A stretch of 64,000 nucleotides of DNA from the NCBI GenBank assembly GCA_977006965.1, contig OZ345358.1, positions 620,001 to 684,000 of the forward strand, written 5' to 3'. The notes beneath the pieces were generated by a model that did no database searches, was not told the origin of the DNA, and saw only the letters and a program-made list of their open reading frames with translations. The first letter of the stretch is position 1. Every line of letters starts with the position of its first letter. This stretch comes from Phymatolithon calcareum. Taxonomy: Eukaryota > Rhodophyta > Florideophyceae > Hapalidiales. Made by a program: the position numbers and the translations under genes. This document shows, in pieces, positions 45,138 through 55,340 of this stretch.

Positions 45138-45473
45138 CTTGTTTGCGGACACGACCAGGGAAGCCGCTAAACTCGCCCATGGCGCCTCGGCACAGAAACG
45201 ACTCGGGACGTCGCAAACTCCAATGTGCGTACCATCGCTCGTCAAGAGACGGTATACTCTGCGTGGCAATAGAAGCGATATGATTTTCCCCCTCTTCTGT
45301 GAGACCAGAGGTAGGTTTTGGAGTTTTGCTGACTATGTCACTTTTAGCGAAATGGAGCTTTTGGGTTCCGATTGAGTCCTGGTGTCTCGCCATAAGTGTT
45401 GCCCCAAGCATCAGCAGATGCATTGCTAAGACTATAATAAAAATGTCCTCTTCTTCTTCTTGTTTGCGAACAC
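45138..45473 (+). mobile_element. Short retroposon with (CTT)n tail, right arm only
   Basis: The insert 45153-45458 is flanked by CTTGTTTGCGGACAC (45138-45152) and CTTGTTTGCGAACAC (45459-45473). The left arm has one copy (41419-41433, antisense). The right end 'ataataaaaatgtcctcttc' plus CTT repeats is an A-rich tail like those near 47535 and 47920. An 82-codon frame (45127-45375) crosses it but is not recognised. Confidence 0.8.
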
Positions 45474-45559
45474 ACTGTCCGCACATGAATTGCTCCTGAG
45501 ACAACGCCGACATGAAAGTACGCATTCGTGGTAGTGGAAAACCGAGGGACAGGAAGCGT

Positions 45560-46525
45560 TGTGTCGAACAGCTTGCACAATAAGAAATATGGAAGGGCTT
45601 GAGACTCTACAAATCAATACAAACGACATTCCGCCAACTGATAGAGTCCCGCGATCTACAGGATGCATCCACAAACTTCGCCAAATTGTCATAAATATTA
45701 GCCAGATTCCAGCCAGCAACGAGTATCAGGATTTTCAAGTCGTTAATTTCCCCAAATGGGAGTATACCATGCATTTGACGCCGATGACCAAGCAATTACA
45801 AGCTGTGATCGAAGCAGCATATGGTCTTTTCTACATGTTCAAATTTGGAAAAGATGCCGAACATCGACGATTGCGGGTGCGCGTGTTGTGCTGACTCGCC
45901 AGCCCGGGGATGAGAAGAGCCCACCAGGTTGAAAGTTTCGCTTTGAGCCTAGTTAGACGGAAGATGTACTTGGAAGGTGCAGAAGAATATGGAGTAAGAG
46001 AAGAGGATTTGGCAAACTTATCAAAGGTTATTGCGTATCTCAGAGAAGAGGAGGACCTTAAAGGAACGTTAAAACAAGCGGAGACGACATAGTGTCGAAG
46101 AAGCGCCGACTAGAGGAACAGTTAAATGCTAGAAGGAGGAAGAAGAAGGGCGAACAATAAAAGTCCCCATAGACAAGCCGAACAAGCTACCAGAAGTGCT
46201 ACATATAAGAGACAGAAACACGCGTCTAAGATGTCGAAGAGTGATTTTCGACAAGCCCCGCTGTGGAGAAAATCAAACTTGGCGACATACTTTAGAATCG
46301 GTGCTTTGCTTGAGCTCGTAGCGCTCCAACGAGCACTGCGATCCACAGAAGTGGACCAGGAGATTGAATATCAATGGAAGAGACTAGCTCGGGCCCTCAC
46401 GGGAAGGAAAATTGGCACTAAGGATATCGTAGGAGATCAGATTGCGACCGCCACGGAAAACAATGAGAAGCTGTCCCGTTACTCAAATTGAGGTATTCGG
46501 AGCTTTTAAACTAGAACATCAAATA
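45560..46525 (+). pseudogene. LINE ('APLWRKS' family) C-terminal half, right arm
   Basis: Mirror of 40370-41330, with the translated pieces identical, including the stop after 'RVRVLC' and the frameshifts after 'KQAETT'. Confidence 0.85.
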
Positions 46526-47076
46526 TCTCCTATTGGATGCGATTTCCTCGACGGCTCCAACCGATGACCGCACATTACCAACGCAGCTCTATTGTGTTAA
46601 CTAAATTTCTGAAGCTCTGGAACCTAGCAGAGAGCGAGAAAATTCCTTTTGCTCGTCGACACTCGACAGTATGCGAAACGGAGTTACCTGAGATCCCTCT
46701 TTCCTTGTCATCTCGAAAGTGATTCTCATAGACCTTGCATTTGCTGTATCTTTGTCCATCATGCGTTCGGGCTCCTGGACCGCATGGGGGCATTTCAAAA
46801 TTCCATCTGGCAACTCAGGTGTCATGTGTGTATAAATGTTAGTACGGCTAACACCCTAAAATTATTACTGCACTAACGTCTCTTGTACGGACTTCCACAA
46901 CCCATAGAAAATAACTAAGCCAAAAGACTTAATGTGAATGTAATGGAATTGACTTTTGGCGTCACATTCGAAAGTCGAACACTTTCATCTGTACTCGGAG
47001 ATCTCAAAATGTGTTATAGAAGGGTTTTTTGACCACATGGAGCAATATTCAATCGTCGACCAGATCAAATCAGTGT

Positions 47077-47456
47077 CATACCCAAGCCTATCGCTATCCC
47101 GACGCTTCCCAGTGGCTTTCCAATATCGCACAGACGAGCTGAAGTGATCTTACACCAGCTGATTGGGGACTGTACCCCTCTCGCGACCGCTTTTGGATGC
47201 AATGGCGTACGATCCAGTATGCAGGCTGTGTATCACCGGCTGTAACGAAACAGTTGAACACCTCTTGCTACGCTGTCGTGGATGCTCTGCCTCCAGAAGC
47301 AAGTTTATTGAACAATTGGGAACCAAGGCTGTAGAAGAATTATGGCGAGAAAAACCACTAGACATACTCAAGTTTCTGAGTCAAACAGTTTCAGAAGCTT
47401 ACCATTTGCGTGAGCGATCTTTCCGCAATACAGAAAGAAAGAAATCAGAGTCATGA
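47077..47456 (+). pseudogene. RNase H retroelement 3' end, right arm
   Basis: Mirror of 39440-39815. One phase gives 'PISHRRAEVILHQLIGDCTP'; after a frame change it continues 'AYDPVCRLCITGCNETVEHL'. Tail at 47456. Confidence 0.82.
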
Positions 47457-47699
47457 TACGACAAGAGAAGGTTCCGTTCTGACTCGTTTTTCCTAATGTC
47501 CAAACGGCCAAGATGCTTCCCAAATGGGCAACTTTTAAATAAAAATCTACACTTCTTCTTCTTCCCCAAGTGTGTCTGAGACTCGCTGGAACTATATAAA
47601 CGGAAACAAGACACCAGTTGGTTTTCTCTCTAAATCGAGTCTCTCTGATATAGAACAACGTGTTTCCATGGTTCCTGTGATCGTTCCCCTGTTTCAGTC

Positions 47700-47850
47700 G
47701 ATTGAAAACTGATCAAGTATGCGTTGCAGTACTACACATCAAGGATGGCTTCGACATAGTCCAAGAGAGCTCTTCATGCATGCGTATGGTTTCAAGGTGT
47801 CGCTCTGCTGCCGTTCCGAATGTATTCGATATTAGCGTCGTGCTCACTTG
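47700..47850 (-). pseudogene. LINE C-terminal fragment, right arm
   Basis: Mirror of 39040-39190, with one amino-acid difference in the longest shared frame. Confidence 0.65.
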
Positions 47851-47929
47851 TGGAAAAGGGTGCCCCACGAAGATCTCCCTTTAGCCCAAGCATACTGCAG
47901 ATGCGTTGGTAACTTTTAAATAAAACTTT

Positions 47930-48680
47930 CACTTCTTCTTCTTAGCCAAAGCCTATACAACATCTTCATAGATGAGTTCGCTGGACGTATGAGTGCGGTA
48001 TCCAACAGCTGGGATGAAGTTCCTTCTATCCTCTTCGCAGACGAAGTTCTCCTCATTGCGAAATCTCCCGCTGCGTTAAGAGGCCTGTCGGACATAGCTA
48101 TTCTTTGTGCCCAAGAGCAAAGGATGACTTGGAGTACGAAACAAGTGAAGAGCGAGATTCACAAATCAGAGACATTCAAACTCGTAAACAAAGTCCTGAT
48201 ACACGTTCCGGAGGTTGAACTATCCCTGGGGCCCGAAGGTGTCTCTAACATGCAAATAGTACAGTGCCTAAAGAAGGCAAGGACCGCCGTATACGAGGAA
48301 GGACTGACAGACTCCGCCTCATGTGCCGGATCCAAACTGCAAAACAACGACCGGAAATCTTAGCCTTCAAACTGCTAGAGACGACAGAGGCGAGAGAACG
48401 TGCTTATCTCAGTAAATCTCTGGAAGGCAAGAACATGCAAGAGTGGCACTATGCAAGGAAAGACATCGCCGCGATGGAGCACGGGGAACAGATTGGAGAA
48501 GCGGTAAAGCACATCCAAACGAACCAGTCTGCGGAACCGCTTGGCCAAAACTTTTGACGGTGGAAGGTGACCGCCTTGAATCGAGAAGAAAGAGGATTAT
48601 CCCATTTGATAGGAAAAGAGAATTCCCAGCAATTCTCAAGTTCCCCAAGGTGAAGTACAGGCAACAGTACATCTGTGGTT
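47930..48680 (+). pseudogene. LINE ('GRFP' family) RT fragment, right arm
   Basis: Mirror of 38230-38960. 47989-48363 encodes the FADE-type motif C and differs from the left copy at two of 124 residues; the following frame 48264-48557 differs at about one in seven. Confidence 0.8.
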
Positions 48681-48689
48681 GATTTCCAC

Positions 48690-48800
48690 AAGTTTTTTTG
48701 AGCAAAGTTTATTTAAAAGCCCCACAGACTTCCGAAGATACGGGCAAGGCTTCCTCAGTTGCTACCTACCTTTGTGCAGCTTACGAAAACGCACCGCACC
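48690..48800 (-). mobile_element. LINE 3' end, right arm only
   Basis: 'gtttatttaaaagccccacagacttccgaa' region matches 23820-23890 at almost every base. It is antisense to the neighbouring LINE piece. Confidence 0.65.
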
Positions 48801-48984
48801 GCCAGAGGGGCGGGCGGAAAAGCTTAGGACCTCAGATATCCCATCTAAATTGCAGAACTCCTGTATTGTTCGCTGTAGACGACCCACGGTAGCGAGGCGT
48901 CATTGTGTGTTCATTGCGCCACATTTTGCAGCTCGGTGATCAGTGCACCGAGCTCGTTTGACAGCTGATCCGATAGCATGTCGT

Positions 48985-49670
48985 AACCGCGCATGGCACG
49001 TGGCGCGGTACTCGCGTAAGTCCCTATTGATTAAGAGCGTTGACATCGTCTCTATAGACGCTCTGCCGGCAGCGCCATACCGGTGGTATTTTAGGTATTC
49101 TCTGGACACCGACTTCTTGCTCGGTGTTGCACGTCTTCTCCACTTCCGCCGCCGTGCTCGTTCCTCGGCTGTTTGCTCCGCACAATGTATCCTCTCATGG
49201 GTGTCACGAAGGCTTCTGCGTTGCTCCTGCCAGTGCGCCTGCTTCCTGTTAAAGCAGTCTTTCTTTCACACATTGGTTGGTTGACGCCTAGCTGTCTCCG
49301 CTTACAGCAACCCCTCGCGATGATCGGCTTTACGCGGCACTTGAATTGGCTCGCGCTCGGAGCAATTGCACAAAGGAAATAACTGAGCATGGCACGCGGC
49401 GTGGTACTTATGTAAGTCCCTATCGAGTAGGGGCGTTGGCATCGTCACTATAGATGATTTTGCGGTAGCGGGATACCGCTTATCTTGAAACCGAGTTCTT
49501 TCTCGATGTTTCAGGTCTTCTCTTGAGACTGACTTCTTCCTCGATGTTGCAAGTCTTCTCCAATCCCGGTGCCGCGCTCGTTTCTTGGTTGTTTGATTTT
49601 CGTCGCGTGGCCTCGCATAGATGTCACGAAAGCTTCTGCGTTGCTCCCGCCAGTGCGCCTGCTTCAGATT
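48985..49670. repeat. Tandem repeat, period about 396 bp
   Basis: 'gcatggcacg' at 48991 and 49387 starts two diverged copies. Both continue with 'gtaagtccctat' and later 'tcacgaa.gcttctgcgttg' and 'cagtgcgcctgctt'. No gene recognised in it. Confidence 0.8.
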
Positions 49671-50240
49671 CCACAAGTGTGCGCAACAAGCATGGCAGAA
49701 GAATTCTGAAACAGAGCTCAACAGCATATGGCGACTCTGGAACGCACACTTTCAGGATAGAAACGTGAAGGAGAAACTCTGGAGGAGCCTTTTGCTATTC
49801 AGCAAAACCCTCATACAGTTCACACGGAACGGAGAAGCAGTACACTGAAGCCAAGGTACGAATAGTTGAGTTAGCGTCTCAACAATTCCGTACAAGTTAA
49901 TGATTTAGTATTATATCCATGAGACCTCTCCTAAGGTGAGCAAGTGAAGAAGTCTTGCCCGTATATTCGTAAGACCGTGAGGCTTTTAAAAAATTAGTTT
50001 ACCATAAAACCTGTTTAGCAATGTCCTTAATTGAGGAAAAAACAAGAGGGACTAGATTGGTCTTAGTACCTTGCATGTGGAGCCCTGAATTTAGAATAAT
50101 GGTACGCAGTTCCTACACCTCTCTAGCACAGTTTTCTTGCGATAGCCATGTAAGGCTCAGAATTACGACACAGTGCAAGATGCGAGCTACACAAGAGCGT
50201 GAGCGCATGAGTAGCGCCATACAAAACAGAGCTTGACATC
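49671..50240. other. Unassigned right-arm DNA
   Basis: No homology recognised and no counterpart in the left arm, where LINE pieces occupy the position. Confidence 0.35.
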
Positions 50241-50755
50241 ACAAGGGTCGAATATGGCCTCGGGAGATAACGAAAAGTGTGCGAGAGACTGAAAGAAAGA
50301 TCGGGGAGAGTGAAATTGAAGTGAGAATAGTGAAGCCTAGAAAAGCGAATGGGATATAGTCAACCAGCTGTCCCCGTGCGGTGCACTTTCCACCGGACCA
50401 CAAGCTGTCGTGGCCATCGAACCCGAGCGCGAGCTCTGGATCACCGAATACGCGCCTCAAGATCTGCGAGCCGCTGTTTCGACGTTTCGTGCGGATCGCG
50501 CCCTGAGTTCAAATTAACCTAGCAGTCTATGCCTTACTCTCATGCGCGCAAACGACAGAGCGGCAGACGGCGTGGAACGTAGTGAGCGCGATACAGTAGT
50601 TGAATGAACATAGTTCAAGTAACAAGCACAAGATTCTTAAGGATTTTCACGTGTTGCGCAGCGGATTAAAACATTTCCGAAACACAGCATAAAAGACAAA
50701 GTTTCGAAAATGTTTTGAAATTTCTGCAATATGATATTCTGAAAGTGTACGTCCC

Positions 50756-51142
50756 TTGAACTTTGTCGCACGCAACCAGTGGCGACATGGTTCTGCAAAA
50801 CGTGTCGTTTTGTGCCTCCTGCAAAATATTGTCGCCAGAGTTGACGAAAATTCGGGAAAGAATGGATGCAAAATTATTATTTTGGTTCAGCAACGTATGA
50901 TGTGCATCAATGAACAACCAGAAAGGTTGATATACGTAACAGTATCGCCAGGTTCAGTGTCATTGTCGACAAAACTGTGGAAAGAAATTCACTGCTGTGG
51001 CCTCTGTGAAATATACACCCATTCAACAATCGGGGTGTGTTATCCCCGAAACCATTGTTATTGGACACGATTTCTAAATGTTCTATTTTATCGAAAAATA
51101 CAATTCAGTGTGCCATGTATCATGGATTTCAGGGCTCGTTGA
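50756..51142 (+). CDS. Unrecognised ORF upstream of the 393-aa ORF, right arm
   Basis: 128 codons on the plus strand, same orientation as the 393-aa ORF 625 bp downstream. About 105 residues match the left-arm ORF 36116-36547 at about 90 percent ('GKNGCKIIILVQQRMMCINE', 'HCYWTRFLNVLFYRKIQ'). The first 24 residues are native here because the right arm lacks the Harbinger-like insertion. No domain recognised. Confidence 0.38.
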   Translation: MNFVARNQWRHGSAKRVVLCLLQNIVARVDENSGKNGCKIIILVQQRMMCINEQPERLIYVTVSPGSVSLSTKLWKEIHCCGLCEIYTHSTIGVCYPRNHCYWTRFLNVLFYRKIQFSVPCIMDFRAR

Positions 51143-51766
51143 CTGTCAGACAGTGACTGCGGCTGAACGAATTGAGCTCGCTGACCCGTTTCCTTAGATA
51201 TGATACAGTATTGCGTGCGACAAAGTTTACCCAATAGCGTCGTAGCCAGCAGTCATCTCCTCACGCACCCATACATAATGAGTGTGCTCAGATTTCTCAG
51301 CAACCACAGGGCCCAGATGTTCACTGCAGGGCCATTGTTTTAGATTAATCGGTCCACGGAGAACGGCGCAGTGCATTGAAGAGAGAGAGAGCAGCAGTTA
51401 ATATTTTATCATATTAGTACATAGAAGAACGCAGGGGAGCCGTAAAGTTATTTCTAAAATTAATTTACATTCCGTCCCTATGTCGTAAACATCAATATTG
51501 ACCCACTCGTCTTCAACCACGGAACAACGGCACAGATCTCAACTCGGCTCCACCAACCACGCGCGTTGACCTTCTGACGCACCACCCGTGCAAGTGTACA
51601 CCAGGGCCTCTGGCACGCTCTAGGACCACTACAAGTGCTGCACGCAGGTTGGTGTTCGAAAGTTGCACTGAAGCCCCAAAGTACTTTGCATCATCGCTAT
51701 CCAAGCACGTACGCCTAAGCTTGGCTACTCAATCATCCACATTGTCTCGAGGTCATCTCAGGGAGC

Positions 51767-52948
51767 ATGCGTACACCGTCCCCTCTTCCCCTGGTCGAAT
51801 TAGTCCGCGACTTCAGACAGGCAGTCGGAGTCCTCCCCAGTTGGGTCGACACTACCACCCCTGATAACCAGGATCGGGGACACTATGAATGGGTTCATTG
51901 GGGCGAGGCTCTTCGCGCCGCCGACATGTGGCAGTTCGGCGGTCCGTGGCGAACTCTAATCGCCGACATCAAGATGGCTAAACTCCTCACTTCCATGGAG
52001 TTTTTCCATGAGTTAAAGGAACACATTGTTTGGGAGATTGTGGAGCAGGTTTACAATGCCGCCGAATATGCTCGCCATTCAAGTACGCCGTCTATAAAAA
52101 TCAAGGCCCGTATCCGCTCCGTCCATTCCAGGCAGCAGCGTCATTTTGAGAAAAAGCACACACTGTTGTCCTTTCTCGACTTCGCCTTCGTCCTCTCCGC
52201 CTACGATGAATATCAAGCGGAGCGCCTGTTTATCGACCGCATCCTAACAGATCCTGTGAAAGGTGTTCCAGGAATGACACCTGGCGAGCTTGTGGCCTAT
52301 GCGGCCGCACTGGAGACAGAGATGATTAACGCTCGTCGCCTCCCGTTTTACGCCAAGGTCGCAGGTTTGACCGACAGATTTGTTCTTGACATTCGGCTCC
52401 AAGCATTCAACTTCTGCGATGGACTTGATCCGCCAAAGATCGAAATGCTGCCCGAAGTGCGAGACACGCGCGGAATGCTGAGAAGCGAGAAGGCGATCGA
52501 TTTTACCACCGTTTGGATGGGAATTTTGCAACACGGCGATTGTAACCCGCGCTGGGACCGTCTCGTGAACCTGCTTATTACTGCTCGTGTACAGATCTAC
52601 TCATTGGAAACATGGGAGACCTATCTTCGAGAGGTGTCCAGGGCCATAATTGCTACTACCATTTTTCAATCCCTGCCGCTTGACGGATTTCGCGATGATA
52701 TTCTGCCCTACATCTCGACACAGCAAATGGCGCTTTATCTCCGGGTACCCGTGCGTGTTGAGGGGAAGAGTCGAAAGAGATTTAAGACTCGTGACAGTTT
52801 TCGCCATGTTATGGAATCTCGCATTCGGTGGTTTGAGAGGTTCCATGGGTCACATGGGCTTTCGTCACATTACATGGATGATTCCCTTGAAATTCGAGCT
52901 TATCGAGGACCGCAGAAGAGAACGTTCGACGACTTCGGTCACGGATGA
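51767..52948 (+). CDS. Unrecognised 393-aa ORF, right arm copy
   Basis: Same length and start as the left-arm copy (34305-35486), with 27 substitutions, no gaps and no stop. Substitutions are spread along the protein, with a slight concentration in the last 70 residues. The block from 'PGELVAYAAALETEMINARR' through 'FVLDIRLQAF' is almost unchanged. No recognised family. It is followed immediately by the Cys-rich 76-aa ORF through an ATGA overlap. That both copies stayed open through this divergence argues for selection on at least part of their history. Confidence 0.6.
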   Translation: MRTPSPLPLVELVRDFRQAVGVLPSWVDTTTPDNQDRGHYEWVHWGEALRAADMWQFGGPWRTLIADIKMAKLLTSMEFFHELKEHIVWEIVEQVYNAAEYARHSSTPSIKIKARIRSVHSRQQRHFEKKHTLLSFLDFAFVLSAYDEYQAERLFIDRILTDPVKGVPGMTPGELVAYAAALETEMINARRLPFYAKVAGLTDRFVLDIRLQAFNFCDGLDPPKIEMLPEVRDTRGMLRSEKAIDFTTVWMGILQHGDCNPRWDRLVNLLITARVQIYSLETWETYLREVSRAIIATTIFQSLPLDGFRDDILPYISTQQMALYLRVPVRVEGKSRKRFKTRDSFRHVMESRIRWFERFHGSHGLSSHYMDDSLEIRAYRGPQKRTFDDFGHG

Positions 52949-53175
52949 CAATGCAGCGCAGCAATTGTTCTTCATGCCTCGTTGGTTTTTCGCTGGTTGA
53001 TGAAGGCTCTGGACGAAGTCAACAGTACTGCCCATGTGGTCAGAGAACTAACATATCGTTTATCTATACTTTCAACCATGTGATTCTCCGCCTTCGACCA
53101 GTCTCTTTTCGTCGCAAATTCTGCCACAAGTATAGTCCCGAACTCCCCGTGCTTGATTCAGGGAGAATGTGTTAA
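52945..53175 (+). CDS. Cys-rich 76-aa ORF overlapping the 393-aa ORF, right arm
   Basis: The ATG at 52945 overlaps the TGA of the 393-aa frame. It differs from the left copy at 13 of 76 residues, keeping 'NCSSCLVG' and 'QQYCPCG'. The divergence is about twice that of the 393-aa ORF, so constraint on this frame is doubtful. Confidence 0.35.
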   Translation: MTMQRSNCSSCLVGFSLVDEGSGRSQQYCPCGQRTNISFIYTFNHVILRLRPVSFRRKFCHKYSPELPVLDSGRMC

Positions 53176-53676
53176 GCACTTTTCAAGGACCCCAGGGGTG
53201 AATTGAATCCGCGCGAGTGCGATCCATGTGGTCAGAAATCAGACCCAACTTTCATCCGCACCTGTTCAGCGATGCAATTCCCCGTTTTGTGAGACCGGTT
53301 TTCGTGTGCAAGTCTACTGTCAGTGCAGTGAATGACAGCCACACACAACTGAGCTCAGAGTATTGGCGTCATTTTCACTGTTTCCTTGCCTGAAAATTCT
53401 CTGCAAGAACGCGCACACTAAATTCTACGGTCTGAAATAAACAGTCCTGTTTGCGAATTTAACCAGAATTGTCGTACAAACCCGTAGCAGTTATGTAAGA
53501 TGGACAGCTCCCAGGGAGTACTCGGGATAGATGACTTTTCCAAAGTGACGGGCGCCTGAGCAAAATGGTAAAGTAACAGTTCAGAACAAAAAGAGATTTT
53601 ATTACCTTTCGCGCGCTAAGCGTTGTGGAACCTCGCAGAGGTCCACGTTCTGTTCAAGAATGTCGTCCAACACGAG
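53176..53676. other. Non-coding part of the right arm
   Basis: Pairs with 33525-34050; no frame recognised. Confidence 0.4.
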
Positions 53677-53916
53677 TTAGTGGTGGTGATCCGTTACGCC
53701 CGCTGGTTTCCCAAAACAGAGAACGATCACGGCGCGACGCCTACAGCGGCCAATTCTCTCCGCGCGCTCCCGAAGGAGCACTGAGCCGACCAAAATTTGA
53801 GGATATTCCTGCCGACTGCCTTCCGACTCAACGTTCCGCTCGAGTGCTGTCGCATTTACATAATTCCGAATCTCGTCAACGGTGGTGGAGTTTGAAGTGT
53901 CGCCCATGCAGGCCAA
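53677..53916 (-). CDS. Small ORF overlapping the 146-aa ORF, right arm
   Basis: 79 codons, mirror of 33294-33524, with about 70 percent identical residues over the shared part. No family recognised. Confidence 0.33.
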   Translation of the reverse strand: MACMGDTSNSTTVDEIRNYVNATALERNVESEGSRQEYPQILVGSVLLRERAERIGRCRRRAVIVLCFGKPAGVTDHHH

Positions 53917-54316
53917 TAAGACTGTCTCTAAATTTCCTCAAACGGTCATGAGAACAGGCGACTGTGTGCCAAACGGAGTCAATTGAGGCATGTTGTTTCT
54001 TGTCTTCTCGAGGGTGTTGTTCCTTGACTTCGAAACTGCGACAGAGAGCGAGGCGCAAGGCAGGATACCGCACTAGATCTTCGTGATAAACTGCCGTGAT
54101 TAAAAAGGAGTATCTACCCCGTCGACAATTTTCCAGATCTCCGGCTCCGCGGCGACTTTGGTCTGCTGGCAAGTAAGACTGCAAGTCCAGATTTGGAGGA
54201 AGACGCTTCGAATCGGGCGGCAGAGCACGTTGTCCTTCAAACACTCTTTCTTTCCGGGCTGAAGGTGCCCAATACAACCGATGTTTCACATGCTGAGATT
54301 TGAATTTCCGTTGCAA
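53876..54316 (-). CDS. Unrecognised 146-aa ORF, right arm
   Basis: Intact mirror copy of 32885-33325, with the same start and stop positions. The middle third ('DLENCRRGRYSFLITAVYHE', 'DLVRYPALRLALC') is unchanged while the ends vary. Unknown function. Confidence 0.42.
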   Translation of the reverse strand: MQRKFKSQHVKHRLYWAPSARKERVFEGQRALPPDSKRLPPNLDLQSYLPADQSRRGAGDLENCRRGRYSFLITAVYHEDLVRYPALRLALCRSFEVKEQHPREDKKQHASIDSVWHTVACSHDRLRKFRDSLIGLHGRHFKLHHR

Positions 54317-54429
54317 GTCCGGCCCCCGGTGACCCGGGGAGAGAGAGCGTACGCCAACATGATGTTGTCATTCAAGAGGAACCCGAGACAAGTTGTGACA
54401 CATCAACAGTGTTATCATACATTTTTCTC

Positions 54430-55330
54430 ATGGCATCAAGATTTTTATCCAAAACTCCGCCAACCCCGCGCCTGACGAATACCGAATGACCAGAGCGGCT
54501 ATGCTATAGTCGCCCTGAAACCCGCACCGCAACGCCCGCACCGCTCGTCTGCCACCTCATCAAGACGACATCCTCGCCGACCGCTAGCGCTCCACCTCTC
54601 TTCATAAATCCACAGAGGCATTCACCTGTGTACCATCGAGAACCAGTGTCCCCGATTTCCCGTCTGTTTCGTGGTGACAACAGTCCCCAGTGCACCAACA
54701 ATTCCCCCAGCATTAATCTCCTCCCCTGATTTCCTGGTGGATCGCTAATACATTTTAATTGTATTCGATGCTATCCTGGTGATCGTCATTGCAGGCACCC
54801 GTTGTGCTTTCATGTTCTTACCTGACTTTCCGCCTCTTTTCTGACGTGTTTTTCTACGATGTATTTCTCGACCTGCGCTTGGCTGCGAGGTGAGCACCGA
54901 TTGACTAAATTTGAAATACGATTCTCGTCATCAGCCTTGCACCGCTCGTCTGCCAGCTAATCAAAACGGCCTCCTCACCGATCGCCAAAGCTGCATTGCT
55001 CCTATTTAAAAATATGCCGTCTACGACCACCGTCCAAGATTTCGTATACAGTTTCAGCCGCGACGACCTTCCCAGTGTCTCGAGTGCTCTATCTGCGTTA
55101 ATCTTCTTCACATTCGCGGCGTGTGGCCTTGTTGCGTCAAGTACGCTCGATGCAATCGGTCTGATTGTCATTGCATACATTAATTGATCCCGTTGGGCTA
55201 TCTTGTTCATTTCCGCTTTCCTTCTTTTTCGGCGAATTTGTCCAAGATAAATTTCTCGGCCGACGAGCCGCTGCCTTGTGCTCATTGCCGTTTACTTTGG
55301 CTTCTACATTTGCTTTGATGTGTCATTGCA
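54430..55330 (+). pseudogene. Membrane-segment protein region, right arm, decayed
   Basis: Two tandem units about 405 bp apart ('gcaccgctcgtctgccacct' near 54538, 'gcaccgctcgtctgccagct' near 54943). Unit 1 encodes 'YILIVFDAILVIVIAGTRCA', unit 2 'ASSTLDAIGLIVIAYIN'. Stops absent from the left arm occur at 54746-54748 (TAA for Tyr) and 55185-55187 (TGA for Trp), and a third follows 'RRICPR'. The right copy is therefore dead. Confidence 0.5.
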
Positions 55331-55340
55331 ACTGGTAGCC

